Origin: Ophiocordyceps camponoti-saundersi (nom. inval.)
Lineage: Eukaryota; Ascomycota; Sordariomycetes; Hypocreales; Ophiocordycipitaceae
Direction of reading: 5' to 3'
Length of the DNA: 64,000 nucleotides
NCBI GenBank assembly: GCA_003339415.1
Contig: PDHQ01000040.1
Coordinates: 131,696 to 195,695 of the forward strand
In this document: positions 1-11,607 of the stretch, in pieces
How positions within the stretch are numbered: position 1 is the stretch's first letter
Layout of the letters: every line of letters begins with the position of its first letter
The notes under the pieces: model-generated
What the model was told of the DNA's origin: nothing
The model's database searches: none
Seen by the model: the letters and a program-made list of their open reading frames with translations, nothing else
Translations under genes and position numbers: made by a program

Positions 1-1778
1 TAGACTACCTATACATGCTGCGAACGACGTTATCACAAAGTGTTTAAATGTTCTGCCACAACGACCTCGGAAAGCTTAAATGTGATGATAGTAGATCCTA
101 GCATACTTCGGATGAAAGAGATTATGGTTTGGGTTTCTGGCCTGGATGGTTTGAGGGACCGTATGGAGGCGCCTTGGGTATGTGGTGCTTCAGGGGGGAG
201 AAGAAGACGGGCTGCGATGCCGCGTGGTCGATGACCTGGTGCTGAGGTGGTGATTTCTGGTCCCTGAATAGCTACGGATACTGCCAAAGCAGAGGCCAAG
301 ACCTACATGCATGCCTAGGTACTATTCAGTGCATATTTCTTTATGGCCTTTACGAAGAACATCTCTTGTTAATATAATAGCTCCGGTTTCTTCCATCTCT
401 TGACCCTAACCCTATGTACGCAGGGTAGGTAAAAGTAAACAGTATGTATGTAAGCTCCGTTACCCGGGTTAGGGTGGATGCTCAACGCTGTTGAAGGGGT
501 GGGGACGGTCCATGAAAACAAACGAAGCAAAGCCGCTTCCACCAACAGGTGTGGTTGTGGCACAAAGTTGTTATGTGTGCATATGTATGTATGTATTGTA
601 TGTATGTATGTGCATGCATGTGAAAAGAAGGCCTGCTTTCGACAACGACGTCGCTGATAGAATGCAATCCGTAGTTACGCAGGACTTGATATTCTTTCCT
701 CTTTTAGGTCCTGTTCGCCAGGCCCAGTTTCTAACTGTCTACCCGCCTATTATCCGTACGTCCCTGCCTACCTACTCACCAAACTGTGGCTATTCCGGTC
801 TAGGGGTGGGGGAAAAACAGAGAATCAGCTTTTTTTAGACGGTGGGCTCTGCACAGAACTCTCTCTCTGTCGCCTGTGGCTTTGAGCTTTCGGTCGGTCG
901 TACCCAAGTAAGCCAGAACGCCGTGGCCGCGAATCAGTCTGTGGTTAATTATTATTATTATTATTATTTTCAACGGCCGTGGTCACTGCTTTTCTTCTCT
1001 CTCTCTCTCCCTCTCTCTCTTTAACCGTCTGAAGTGCCTTCTACCAACAAAGCATCTATGGATAATAGTGCCTACCCACCTACCAGCTGTCCCCTCTCGC
1101 ACCTTCACACCTGTATTTTACCTGCCTGCTACCTAGCACTAGGCCCTACCGCCTACCATCTCCTCTCCTACCTACCCCCTCCATGCTCTGCCCCCTCTTC
1201 CCCCCCTCCCCCCCCCCTCCCCCCCCCTCCTTAGCCAGCAGTAAGGATGCTCCACCAGCATATACAGCACAGATACCCTCTTACTAGCCAAAACTGTGAA
1301 CAAACAAAAGTAGAACAAAAGTCTTTCCCACACATTAAATGTCCACCCTGTTAGCAAGAGTCGGCACGCAACAACCCCTTTTGCGCACCTCCTTCTCAAA
1401 TCCCTCGTCACCCATCATCCAGTGGGTTTTTGTTTTTTTTTTTATCCCGACAAGCTTCTTCGTCGTCTCTCCGCCACAAACGCCCGTCCGTGATACGCCC
1501 AGACCTTGTTGACGATTCCTCTCACATCCTTGTGACGTCGCCTTAACCGGCCTCTCCCTGGTTCTGTCCGATAGGAGGACTTTGCCTCGTTCCCTTTTCT
1601 TTTCTTGCCTCTTCTCTCTCGCGCGCCGCTCCCCCGCCAACCATCTTCTTTCCCCCCCACCGCTGCGTTTCGACTTCGCCTCGTGCGATTCACACGTGCA
1701 ATTCGACCGACGGAACCGCTCGGGCGATTGGCAGACAGAATTGAAGCCGCATGACGAGACGCTCTTCGACGCGCAATC
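1..1778. other. Intergenic region and leader upstream of importin beta
   Basis: No convincing gene was found. The stretch holds simple repeats: TGTA-type repeats at about 582-620, ATT repeats at 947-970, CT-rich DNA at 993-1020 and C-rich tracts at 1200-1230. The last 300 bases before the importin start are CT-rich, as is usual for fungal promoters and 5' leaders. Open frames here are short, low-complexity and lack recognisable domains. Confidence 0.6.
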
Positions 1779-4735
1779 ATGTCGAGCTCAGAGATTAATC
1801 AGGTGCTCGCCAACTCGCTATCTCCGGGTGAGTTTTTTTTTAAATCCTTCCCACGGCGGAGGAGGACAGAAAAAAAGAGCCATTGCTGACACTTTTGGCG
1901 TCACCTTTTGCCAGACGCGAATCTGCGAAATGCCGCTGAGCAGCAGCTTGGCCAAGCAGCCGAGAGCAATTTCGTGCGTCTAGACGTCATGTCGCGCGTC
2001 GTCGCCGGGATCCCGTTACTGACGCTGCTCGTTGTTCTAGCCGCTCTACCTGGCTACGCTCGTCCAGGAACTCGCAAACGACCAAGCAGATGGCTCCATC
2101 CGTGCCGCCGCCGGTCTGGCTTTGAAAAACGCCTTCACCGCTAGAGATTTACCCCGTCATCAGGAACTGCAGGCCAAGTGGCTGCAACAGACGGACGACG
2201 AGACCAAAAACCGTGTCAAGCAGCTGACTCTGCAAACCCTCTCCTCGTCCAACGCCCAGGCTGGAAATGCTGCCGCTCAGGTCATATCGTCCATCGCTGC
2301 CATCGAGCTGCCTCGTCAACAGTGGTCCGATCTCATGCCCTTCCTCGTTAAGAACGTCAGCGAGGGCGCAGATCACCAGAAGCAGGCCTCGTTGACCACC
2401 ATCGGCTATATATGCGAGAGCCAAGACTCGGAGCTGCGCTTGGCCCTCGTTTCCCACTCCAACGCCATCCTCACGGCTGTCGTTCAGGGCGCACGCAAGG
2501 AGGAGGCGAATCGTGAGGTCCGTCACGCTGCCATGACCGCCCTCGGTGACTCTCTCGAGTTTGTCGGAAACAACTTCAAGCACGAGGGTGAGCGTAACTA
2601 CATCATGCAGGTTGTCTGCGAGGCAACTCAGGCCGACGACTCGAGGATCCAGCAGAGTGCCTTTGGCTGCCTGAACCGCATCATGAACCTATACTACGAA
2701 AACATGCGCTACTACATGGAAAAGGCCCTCTTCGGCTTGACCATTCTCGGTATGAAATCGGACGACGAGGACGTGGCCAAGCTAGCTGTTGAGTTCTGGT
2801 GCACTGTTTGCGAGGAGGAGCTCTCTATCGAGGACGACAACAGCCAGGTCGAAAGTTCCGAACACATGCGCCCGTTCTTCAACTTCTCTCGCGTTGCCGC
2901 CAACGAAGTGGTCCCAGTGCTGCTCATGCTCCTGACGAAGCAGGACGAAGATGCCTCTGACGACGAGTACAACCTGTCTCGCGCCGCCTACCAGTGCCTT
3001 CAGCTCTTTGCCCAGGCCGTCGCATCTACCATCATCGCACCGGTCCTGCACTTTGTCGAGAACAATCTTCGCGACGAGGACTGGCATCGCCGGGACGCTG
3101 CCGTCGCCGCTTTTGGTGCCATCATGGAGGGACCGGACGAAAAGGTCCTCGAGCCCATCGTCAAGCAGGCGCTGCCTATCCTCATCACCATGATGAACGA
3201 CGAATCCCTTCAGGTCCGGGACTCGACCGCCTACTCTCTGGGCCGCGTCACCGAGGCCTGCTCACAGTCTATTGATCCCAACGTCCACCTGCCGACCCTG
3301 ATCGAGTCTCTGTTCAAGGGCCTCATGAGCAATGCCAAGATGGCACCCTCATGCTGCTGGGCCCTCATGAACCTGGCAGAGCGCTTCTCCACCGACCTCG
3401 GCTCCAGCTCAAACCCTCTCACGACACACTTCAACCAGGCCGTCAGCTCCCTACTCGACGTAACGGCCCGGCAAGATGCCGACACGTCGGTGCGAACCGC
3501 CGCTTATGAGGTTCTCAACGCTTTCGTGCAGAACGCAGCCACGGATAGCTTGCCGGCCGTCGCCTCCCTCTCCGAGGTTACTCTCAAGCGGCTCGAGGAG
3601 ACGGTCCCTCTGCAAGCGCAGGTCGTCAGCGTCGAGGACAAGATCACTCTTGAGGAGATGCAAACCAGCCTCTGTACCGTGCTGCAGGCCATCATCCTGC
3701 GCCTCGAGGAGGAGATTGCGCCGCAGGGCGATCGCATCATGCAGGTCCTACTCCAGATACTCAGCACCGTGGGCAATAAGTCGAGCGTGCCCGAGGCCGT
3801 CTTCAGCACTATCAGCGCGCTTTCGACTTCGATCGGGGAGGATTTTGTCAAGTACATGGATGCTTTCGCCCCTTTCCTCTACAATGCCCTCGGCAACCAG
3901 GACGAGCCCAGCCTCTGCTCGATGGGCATCGGGCTCGTCAGCGACATTACACGCGCCATGAACGAACGTAGCCAGCCGTACTGCGATAACTTTATGAACT
4001 ATTTGCTCAACAACTTGAGGGTTTGTCTTCCATTTCTCTCCGGCTTCACGTGAATCATTGGCTAACTCGTTCGGTAGAGCACGGTCCTCTCGAATCAGTT
4101 CAAGCCCGCTATCCTCCAGTGCTTCGGCGACATTGCTGGCGCCATCGGTGGACACTTCGAGACGTACCTCTCCGTCGTGGCCCAGGTCCTAGACCAGGCT
4201 TCTACCGTGGTGGCCACTCCCGAGGGTTCGTACGAGATGGTGGATTACGTGATATCGCTCCGCGAAGGTATCATGGATGCCTGGGGCGGAATCATTGGCG
4301 CCATGAAGGCCAGCGGCAAGAGTAAGTGCGCGTTTGATACTTTCAGCCAGTCCCCGCGCTTAACCTCGTCTGCAGCCCAGGGCCTTCAACAATACGTGCC
4401 ACTTATCTACAACCTTCTTGGCCAGATCGCGACGGATATGAACCGAAGTGAGTCGCTAATGCGCGCTTCTATGGGGGTCATCGGGTAAGTGTAGCCGTCT
4501 GACGATGAGACGATGCGCCAGCTAACCTGTCTTGTTCTCTAGGGACCTGGCCGACGCCTACCCCAACGGCGAGCTCGTCGATGCCTTCTTCCGACAGGAA
4601 TGGCTGTCGGCTATGATTAAGGAGACCAAGACCAACCGTGACTATCAGCCACGGACGATCGAGACGGCTCGCTGGGCTCGCGAACAGGTCAAGCGCCAAC
4701 TGGGCGGCACACAGGCTGTCATGGCCCAGATATGA
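1779..4735 (+). CDS. kap95: Importin subunit beta-1 (karyopherin Kap95)
   Basis: Nuclear import receptor that carries importin-alpha/NLS cargo through the pore and releases it on binding Ran-GTP. Six exons fit splice signals and frame: 1779-1827, 1915-1973, 2041-4020, 4078-4321, 4376-4484 and 4543-4735, giving 877 residues, the usual family length. The N-terminus starts MSSSEINQVLAN and continues into an importin-beta N-terminal (Ran-binding) region. The rest is a run of HEAT repeats, with an acidic-loop-like stretch near DEDASDDEYN. The ATG at 1779 is chosen because it joins in phase to exon 2 (DANLRNAAEQQL) and exon 3 (PLYLATLVQEL). The first two exons are short, as often seen in Sordariomycete orthologues. 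Single-copy essential housekeeping gene; the identification rests on sequence similarity along the whole length. Confidence 0.96.
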
Positions 4736-4911
4736 GGCCGCAAGCTCCTTATGGAGTGAGTGTTGGGGAAACTTTCTTCGCCCTGGCCGTTCCGTTCCAT
4801 CTTCATGGCTTGGCCTAGGCTAGCCTGTGGTTGACGGCGTGAAAGTTTCCCCCCTTGCTACCCCCTTTTCCCACTCCCCAAAGAAAATGCCTCCCCAGAA
4901 AATCCCCTTTA

Positions 4912-4974
<63 letters not shown>

Positions 4975-4990
4975 CAACACCCCCCCCAAC

Positions 4991-5024
<34 letters not shown>

Positions 5025-6588
5025 TCTCTTCCACCCCTTCTTCACTTCCTGGTCGATTATCCCCCTCCCCCTTTCCCCCTTCCCCCCCCTCACTACACGA
5101 TTTCACACGACGCTTCCACATGTACATAGACGTCATTGTCACTTCAGTAATCACAATACCCTATCATATCGCAGCAAAACTCCATTTTTCCTATCTTTCT
5201 TTTTCCTCGTCTCCTTCCCTTTCGACGTGGGCGGTAGTACACCGACAGGAGATGATCATGTTAGCTCGGGCGGAGAAGGGATAGAGATATCATGTAATGC
5301 CACACGCGGATTTCTCAAGGAAAAAAAAAGCGGTGGCAGCGGCACAGTCATGTAGAGAAGGGCAGGGAGTACTGGCAGTTGCTACGTTTCCATTTCTCGT
5401 CTTCTTCTTGTTCGGGGAGTGTTTATCTTTACTCTTGCGGTCTTGGATGCCTTTCAAGTGAAATGGGTTCATGTGTCCTAGATAGACTCGCAGCGTAACA
5501 TGAAGCTTTTCATACCTTGAGTGTGAATATGCTCTCTCCTATGCTGAACGTGATTTATGAAACTTATGGAGGTAGGTTTACCACGTATGGGGATACGTCC
5601 GTATATAACCACCTGATTCGTAGGCAGGTATGCTTTGATACACGTTGCTGGCTCGTTTGCATGTGAGCGTGAGTGAGGGCGTAGTCTGTAGATAGATGGA
5701 AAATAGGATTAAGATATAGAGATGAGGTACATATATATATATGATGCGGGGATAAAGTGGTGGTGGAAATCGATGCAGTTACCCGCAGGCCCTGGGCTGG
5801 CCAGTAGATGGCATGGAACAGAAAAGATTGGAGACGGCTGCCTGAGAAAAGATACTCAAGAACCTAGGTTGTTTACTTTCTTAATGAGTTGTTTACTGTA
5901 GTTCTCCTCCGATGATTGTTCTTGCTGCAGTGGACTGGGAACCTAGACGGTTTATCAACACGCCTTTCCGTTAATGTTGTGTCGTTTATCTCTGGAGATT
6001 CTAAGAAACTCGACAAAAACTCCTATCTTGATGCCGGGTTGGTCATCTTCTAGGGTGAAAGAATACGGGTAATCTATCGAAATGGCTGTGCGTGAAGGTT
6101 GTGTCAACGACTACCTATGCGTTATTCGAGGAGAAATACGCCAGTTAACGTGTTAGGTTTGACCTAGTGACCGCTCACACAAGTGATTTCGGTAGGGCTT
6201 AACCTGCTGAGCGGGTTTCCTGGAACTTACTCACCGTGGAGTTTGGCTTTGGTTGTGCGTGCGAGGATGACAGGAGCAGGGGAGGGGGGAAAAGGGGAAG
6301 TACTATAGATTGATGATTCACTCACCTTTTACCGCCAAACATACCCCCCTCGAGAAACACCTTCTACACGTAAAATGGGCTGAGAAGGTGCTGTAGACGC
6401 GTTGAAAGACCTTCCGAAAGATGCACTACTTACTTCCTGACCCAAGGAGCAGAAGAGGTCTATTCAAGGACGTGTTTCCTCCCCCGTGATGCATTCTCTC
6501 CTCTCCTCATACACTGACAATTCTCGATTTCTCTGCAAGAACTTGCCCTTCCCCCCTTCCTGAAGACACACAGTCTTATCTTAATCAG
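4736..6588. other. Intergenic region, importin 3' side, with homopolymer tracts
   Basis: No gene recognised over about 1.85 kb. It includes the importin 3' UTR, a poly-C block described separately, and otherwise unremarkable AT/GC-mixed DNA. Open frames through the C tract encode only polyproline or polyglycine and are rejected. Confidence 0.6.
4913..5022. repeat. Long poly-C tracts (60 C and 30 C)
   Basis: An uninterrupted run of 60 C residues (4913-4972) is followed by a few A-containing bases, a short C run, and another 30 C (4993-5022), inside a wider C/T-rich segment 4840-5090. It lies about 180 bp after the importin stop codon, probably in or just beyond the 3' UTR. Such a run can form G-quadruplex or i-motif structures and is difficult to sequence, so its exact length in the assembly is uncertain. 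Confidence 0.95.
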
Positions 6589-7310
6589 ATGCCATCCGCC
6601 GTCCCTTCGAGCCCTACATTCAATCCATCACAACCAGGTTCATCAGAAACGAGCTGCCGTCTCTTATCTGGAGATACGCCGAGGTGTGCCAGGCTCTAAA
6701 AAGCGGCGCCATCGACACGCCAACAGCGATGTCCAGCAAAGAGACTTGATCGAAGAGTTCGAAAAGGAAAGGGAAGAGTTGACTGCCCTGTTAGAAAACA
6801 CTCGAAAGAAACACGAAAGGACTCTGGAAGAGTACCGACCTAGAGAGCCAGGAGAAAGAGATCGAGTTACCCGGCAACAGACGCGTGATATCGCAAGGTC
6901 ATGATCAACTAACGCGTTTGCCGGATTTCCCTACCTTTTCCCTACCTTTCTCGTCACGCCTTTCACCTTTCCCTGCCCCTCATCCTTACCTCTCATCTCC
7001 CCATCTGGGGGAGTCCCATGACATCCCCGACACTCAAAATATGAGGTCGACCGAATTCTCGACACAAGTAAAGTTAAAAAAGGACGAGGGACTACAAGAA
7101 CCGAACATCTCATCGGTTGGAAAGGGATACCCAAGCAGTAATAACTAATGGGTTGCCTTTGACGACTTTCAACAGAAGGATATGATGAAGGAAGTCGAAA
7201 AGGAACGGGAAGACAAACAGCGCGTAAGAAGCGTGAAAGAACACTGAAAGAATACAGGCCCGAAGATCCTGGAGAAGAAGCTGATCAGGTTGCCTGGCAA
7301 CGGGGTTGGA
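6589..7310 (+). pseudogene. Degenerate coiled-coil gene remnant with duplicated segment
   Basis: A 72-codon frame at 6686-6904 encodes a charged, helical peptide with KKRRHRH, EEFEKEREEL, KKHERTLEEYRP and EPGE. A second diverged copy of the same segment lies at 7187-7309 (EVEKERED, then after a frame change ERTLKEYRPEDPGEE). The two copies also match at DNA level (6752-6885 versus 7187-7309), including GAAAAGGAA, AGGACTCTGGAAGAGTAC versus AGAACACTGAAAGAATAC, and CCGGCAACAG versus CTGGCAACGG. The frame is interrupted in copy two, and I could not join the copies with convincing introns. It may be a decayed gene or a multi-exon gene with an unresolved model. Family not recognised. Confidence 0.35.
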
Positions 7311-7556
7311 TTGCTCTTCGTTCTTCTTTTTATGCCCTGGTGATGCGCGGCGATACCCCTTTGCGAGACTGTGGCGACGTTGGATTGTTGTTTTCTTTGG
7401 AGATTTTCAGATGCTCAATCGCAATCATCTTTGAACCTCCTTCATTCAGTCAATGACCGTACACTGAAACGTGATGCCTCGTAAATCGTCGTGACCCTTT
7501 GCTAACTAAAAACTCTCTACATACACACACACACACATACCTGCCTGCGCAACTAC

Positions 7557-10500
7557 CTACTCCCCAGTCACCGTCTCGGGACAAGTCAAGTGACCCTTTG
7601 CAATCTGATGTTCCCAAAACGCATCCCAAGTCCTCCAAACCTCTCGACTTCCGTCAAAGCACTCGTCATGTCCGCACACAAACCCCCCTCTCGCAGCAAA
7701 CGGCAAGTCATAGATGTCGTGGCAGACGGGGCAGGACTTTGAAGCTATTTCCAAGACTGTGTCCTGCTTGTTTGTTCGCTCTGTGGAGGACGTCTTGATG
7801 GCCTCGGTGAAGTGCGTGTGAGCCATGGTTATTCGTAGCAAGTCATACGCAGACTTTAGTTTATCCTCTTGATCTTCCTCAAAACCGAGGGAGAGCAGAA
7901 CAGCTCGTTCGGCATTGTCCATTAAGAGACACCATGCATCTTCCTCGGCTGCTAGATGCGTCGTAAAGTATGAGATCATCATGATGGTGTCGACCAACAT
8001 GTCTGTTACCTCGGCCGATGGCGAGAGGTCTTCAAGTAGCCTCCGCACCGAGGCGTCTGTCCCGGTGCAAAACTCTAGACGTAGCTTCGTTCGTATGACG
8101 TCCGCTAGGGCGAATCCGTCCATCGTTTGACACCAGACGGCGTCTTCGCAGATTATTGGTCCATCGGCAGAAGGATGGTAAGCCTCCAGCAGTTCAGACT
8201 CTTCAGACTCCTGGCTGGAGACTGAGTCTGTTTCCAAGGTGTTTCCAGGTTTGTTCCAGAGTAGTTGCTTGCTTCGTATCGGGCTGATGGCTACGTTTGG
8301 AGACTCGACCTCGATGGTTGGATCATATGGTGGACTTGGGTCAGGAGAAGAGTCACCCGCCCCTTCGGCTCTTCTATCAGAAGACGGAGGAGAAGCCGGC
8401 CTTGGGGAAGAGACCTTGAAGCTCGCATCAACAGGCGGCATTGAAGAATCGTGCTTTCCTATTTGGCCTTTCCCTGTTAGGATGTAACGCTCGCCATGTG
8501 CCATTGAAGGGCAATCTTCCATTTCAGAAGATGACGATGACGACGACTTCCCCTCAGATGATGGAAGAGGTAGGCCGACTTTGAACCTCCCATCTTCGTA
8601 TGACGGGACGTTAAACATTCCATCCCCGCGATATTCCCTATGTCTCAATGTTTGGCGTTCTGCCCTTCTGTAAGATGAAGACGGCGGCGGCTTCCTCTCA
8701 GACGGCGAAGGAGGTGGTACACAACACGGTGGAGGTGGAGGTGGAGATGGCATTTCGAGACTCCAAGTTGGGGCCCCGGACCGATGTTCACGGTCGCCTG
8801 GATGTGGCAGGTTCAGATTGTGTGTCCTCCCTGCTGATCCCGCCATAGGCTCTGCAGGCTCATTGTAGACGACGGCAAGGTCACTATATTGACGTGGGGA
8901 CGACTCCGGGGGCGGCATCGGGCAAGGATCAGAATCGGCCCAGTCGACGCCGACAAAGTCGTCGCCATAGTATTCGCTAGAATCATCGCCAGAGTCGTCT
9001 TCAGAGTCTTCGAAGCTGAGAAACTCCAGCAGATCAATCTGTTGAAACGGACTCTTGTAGAGATCAACCTCGTGAGCCTGTCTATCGTCTGCCACGGCTA
9101 CGAAGCTCGTCCACTTGCTGGCGACGGAGTATCTGATGCCGAGAGACTCTGCGTTTACTCGTACAAGGGCAGGTTCGGAACCTTGCGTCTTCGTCTCTTG
9201 GTCTAGGTCGAGGAGGATTGCTTTGGCTGCGAGATGGTGCATCGTCCCTCCGTTGGAGTTGACGGTCTCGACGTCAAGGGTATAAGTCTTCTTCTTAGCC
9301 CCCTCTGTCGTCGTGTGAAGAAACACCTTTTCCGGTGGTTTGCCGTTGCCGCGAAGATCGATGAGAATGAAGATCGACTTGTAGTTGTACGGGTGAAGAG
9401 GAGGAATCGGAAAAGGGGCTTGTATGAAGGGAACCAGTGATGGGTCTTGCAACTGTTCCGCTCCAAACTTAAAGTCCGAAAGACTCTTCCTTTCGTATCT
9501 TGGCTCGAGACTGACGTCGAAAGTCCAGCTGTTAGGTTCCATAGCAGAGCGTAGCAGGCGGTTAAATCGACCCTCCCAACGAGGACGCTTCACAACGTCG
9601 ACGACATCGCAGTAACCGCCACCAAGTCTAGCTATGCCCTCGACCATGTGATGCGAGACCATATCGCCAATACCAAGCGTGAAGAAGCGAACCTTGTCAC
9701 CCAGATCTCTCCGCGTATTCCACACAAACGAGATGATGTCGTCGTCGTCACCGACTTCGCCATCGGTGAGGAGGATGATTTGCGTCGAAGCTCGGCTCTC
9801 CATCCTGTGATTCAGGGCCGACTCCAGCGCGAGAAGCACTTCCGTCCCGCCCATGTCGGCGTTGATATAGGGGATATGTGACCTGGCGTCTTTGATCTTC
9901 TCAGCGTCAGAGGCGGGTTGCGATTCGTGCCATAGGCCTCGCACTTCGCTGCCAAAGGAGATGATGTTGAAGACGCAGGTTCGCGGTAAGCCGGATAGGG
10001 CCAGGGCCATGGCGGCGCGCATGGTGTCGATCTTGAGCCTGCCGTCGCCCTGGTTGGTCCAGCCCATGGATCCGGACCTGTCGAGGAGGAAGAGGATCTC
10101 GCCCGTGAAGCTCTGAGGCTGAACTGCGTTATTGAAGACGTCGTTTGGCCTCACGTGGACCATCAGAGCAGCGTGTCCGCTGTTATTGGTTGGGGCCAGC
10201 ACAGCTCGCGACCGCAGCCGTTCACCTTGAAGCATCTGAAGGACGAGAACAAAGTCTTTCTTTAAGATGGCTGAGTCGGAAGCGTAGTGCCAGACGAACT
10301 GCATCTGAGGCTTGTCTGCAGATGGCTGTGCCAGGCTCGCCAGCTCTGCTAAGCTGGTAGTGACCTGCTTCCGGGCAGACTCACGGCCCTCATAGCTGAC
10401 TTGATGCTCGGACTCGACACGACAACCCTCGGGGTTGATGGATCCGTCGTCGAGGACCCGGATCCAGAGGTCTAATTTGTTACCCGGAAGATCAGGAGCA

Positions 10501-11291
10501 GGAGCTTTGGCAGCCGGGGTGCCGTATCGAGGCGCGATCGACAGAGGTATCGTGATATCGAGGCCTTCGGATTTCTCTTCTTCCATGGTCACGACTTTGA
10601 GCTCGTGAACATATGAAAGCTTCACCTCAACCGTCGTCTTGGCAGGGATGTTACCCAGCGATATCTCGAGGATCTCCGGCGTAATCTCCTCCAAGACGCC
10701 TGCCGTCTCGCGCTTCTCTCTACGAGCCTTTTCGAACTCTTGTCTCGCCTGTTCCCTTGGTTTCACCACCCCCTTAAGAAAACGAACGTCTCCGATGGTG
10801 CACTCGAACGAAGTGACGACGGCTCCGTCATAAACCGGGAACGTATGACGAGCTTCGGGGATGTCGATCGTCGATGGGTTGTGATAGCTTTGTCGAAGTT
10901 CCGTCACGGCGATGATGCCATCGACTGTCACGTCCGCCGCAACGCTGAGAAGCGGGAGGCAGAAAGTCACAGGAGAGGCCGCTTTCTTCCCAGAGGGGTC
11001 CTCTGATGACGACGGCTGGTCATCCGAATCTGTCAACGGTGAACTCAGACTCTTGGCGAAGATGGGGAAAACGTTGTAGCCATCTTCTGTGTCTTCTGAA
11101 GGAGTCGCAGTCGCGAGATTGACGAATGGCGTCGTGCTTGGTAGCCCCTGTAGATTATGATGGTATGACACCTGCGGCTGCTTCTGCTTACCCTTTGAAG
11201 GGCGAACATCAGTAACCGCGGTGCTCGGATCGGCTGGTAGAGAGAATAAGACGCCTGAAGCCAGACGCTTGGTCAGTTGTCTTCGACTCAT
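7557..11291 (-). CDS. VIT and von Willebrand factor A domain protein
   Basis: Single-exon gene of 1244 residues. After a poorly conserved N-terminus comes a VIT (vault/inter-alpha-trypsin-like) domain around residues 110-240 (AVVTSFECTIGDVRFLKG, then YVHELKVV). A vWA domain follows at about 395-580 with an intact MIDAS metal site (D404-x-S-x-S in LLDRSGSMGW, then LLTDGEVGDDDD). Residues about 780-1080 are disordered, rich in Pro/Ser/Asp. The C-terminal 130 residues have a conserved-looking helical part ending in a Cys/His-rich segment (CPVCHDIYD, CGHDECFD). Fungal VIT-vWA proteins are widespread, cytosolic and mostly of unknown role; metal-dependent adhesion or complex assembly is the usual guess. 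It is transcribed divergently from the protease gene, with 316 bp between the start codons. Confidence 0.9.
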   Translation of the reverse strand: MSRRQLTKRLASGVLFSLPADPSTAVTDVRPSKGKQKQPQVSYHHNLQGLPSTTPFVNLATATPSEDTEDGYNVFPIFAKSLSSPLTDSDDQPSSSEDPSGKKAASPVTFCLPLLSVAADVTVDGIIAVTELRQSYHNPSTIDIPEARHTFPVYDGAVVTSFECTIGDVRFLKGVVKPREQARQEFEKARREKRETAGVLEEITPEILEISLGNIPAKTTVEVKLSYVHELKVVTMEEEKSEGLDITIPLSIAPRYGTPAAKAPAPDLPGNKLDLWIRVLDDGSINPEGCRVESEHQVSYEGRESARKQVTTSLAELASLAQPSADKPQMQFVWHYASDSAILKKDFVLVLQMLQGERLRSRAVLAPTNNSGHAALMVHVRPNDVFNNAVQPQSFTGEILFLLDRSGSMGWTNQGDGRLKIDTMRAAMALALSGLPRTCVFNIISFGSEVRGLWHESQPASDAEKIKDARSHIPYINADMGGTEVLLALESALNHRMESRASTQIILLTDGEVGDDDDIISFVWNTRRDLGDKVRFFTLGIGDMVSHHMVEGIARLGGGYCDVVDVVKRPRWEGRFNRLLRSAMEPNSWTFDVSLEPRYERKSLSDFKFGAEQLQDPSLVPFIQAPFPIPPLHPYNYKSIFILIDLRGNGKPPEKVFLHTTTEGAKKKTYTLDVETVNSNGGTMHHLAAKAILLDLDQETKTQGSEPALVRVNAESLGIRYSVASKWTSFVAVADDRQAHEVDLYKSPFQQIDLLEFLSFEDSEDDSGDDSSEYYGDDFVGVDWADSDPCPMPPPESSPRQYSDLAVVYNEPAEPMAGSAGRTHNLNLPHPGDREHRSGAPTWSLEMPSPPPPPPCCVPPPSPSERKPPPSSSYRRAERQTLRHREYRGDGMFNVPSYEDGRFKVGLPLPSSEGKSSSSSSSEMEDCPSMAHGERYILTGKGQIGKHDSSMPPVDASFKVSSPRPASPPSSDRRAEGAGDSSPDPSPPYDPTIEVESPNVAISPIRSKQLLWNKPGNTLETDSVSSQESEESELLEAYHPSADGPIICEDAVWCQTMDGFALADVIRTKLRLEFCTGTDASVRRLLEDLSPSAEVTDMLVDTIMMISYFTTHLAAEEDAWCLLMDNAERAVLLSLGFEEDQEDKLKSAYDLLRITMAHTHFTEAIKTSSTERTNKQDTVLEIASKSCPVCHDIYDLPFAARGGFVCGHDECFDGSREVWRTWDAFWEHQIAKGHLTCPETVTGE

Positions 11292-11607
11292 GATGCTGTT
11301 TGTCTTGGTTACACGGAGCTTTGGCTGTAGAGAAAGCGGGGAAGTGATGGGGGTTTCTTACTATATTATACGGATATACCGAGTGTGAATAGATGGTCAG
11401 ATATCGCCTTGTCTTGGTCAATATTATGCAGTGATACTCAGCCATCATGTAGTCATCCTCAGCCTTCACCGGAAGGGTATGTATCTGCATATACAGATGA
11501 CCAGGTAGTTGCACAGCCAATGTCATCATCATCATAACCCCTCATATCCGAAGCCTCACTCTCTCTCCAGACGCAGCCAAGACAGTCGATGGAAAAGTCC
11601 GGACACG

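Noticed and set aside
33..299. 88-codon minus-strand frame near the window start with an Ala-rich beginning
   Set aside because: Not a convincing signal peptide, no cysteine pattern or domain.
4815..5355. Frames encoding long polyproline or polyglycine around the poly-C tract
   Set aside because: They arise purely from the homopolymer and do not extend into meaningful sequence.
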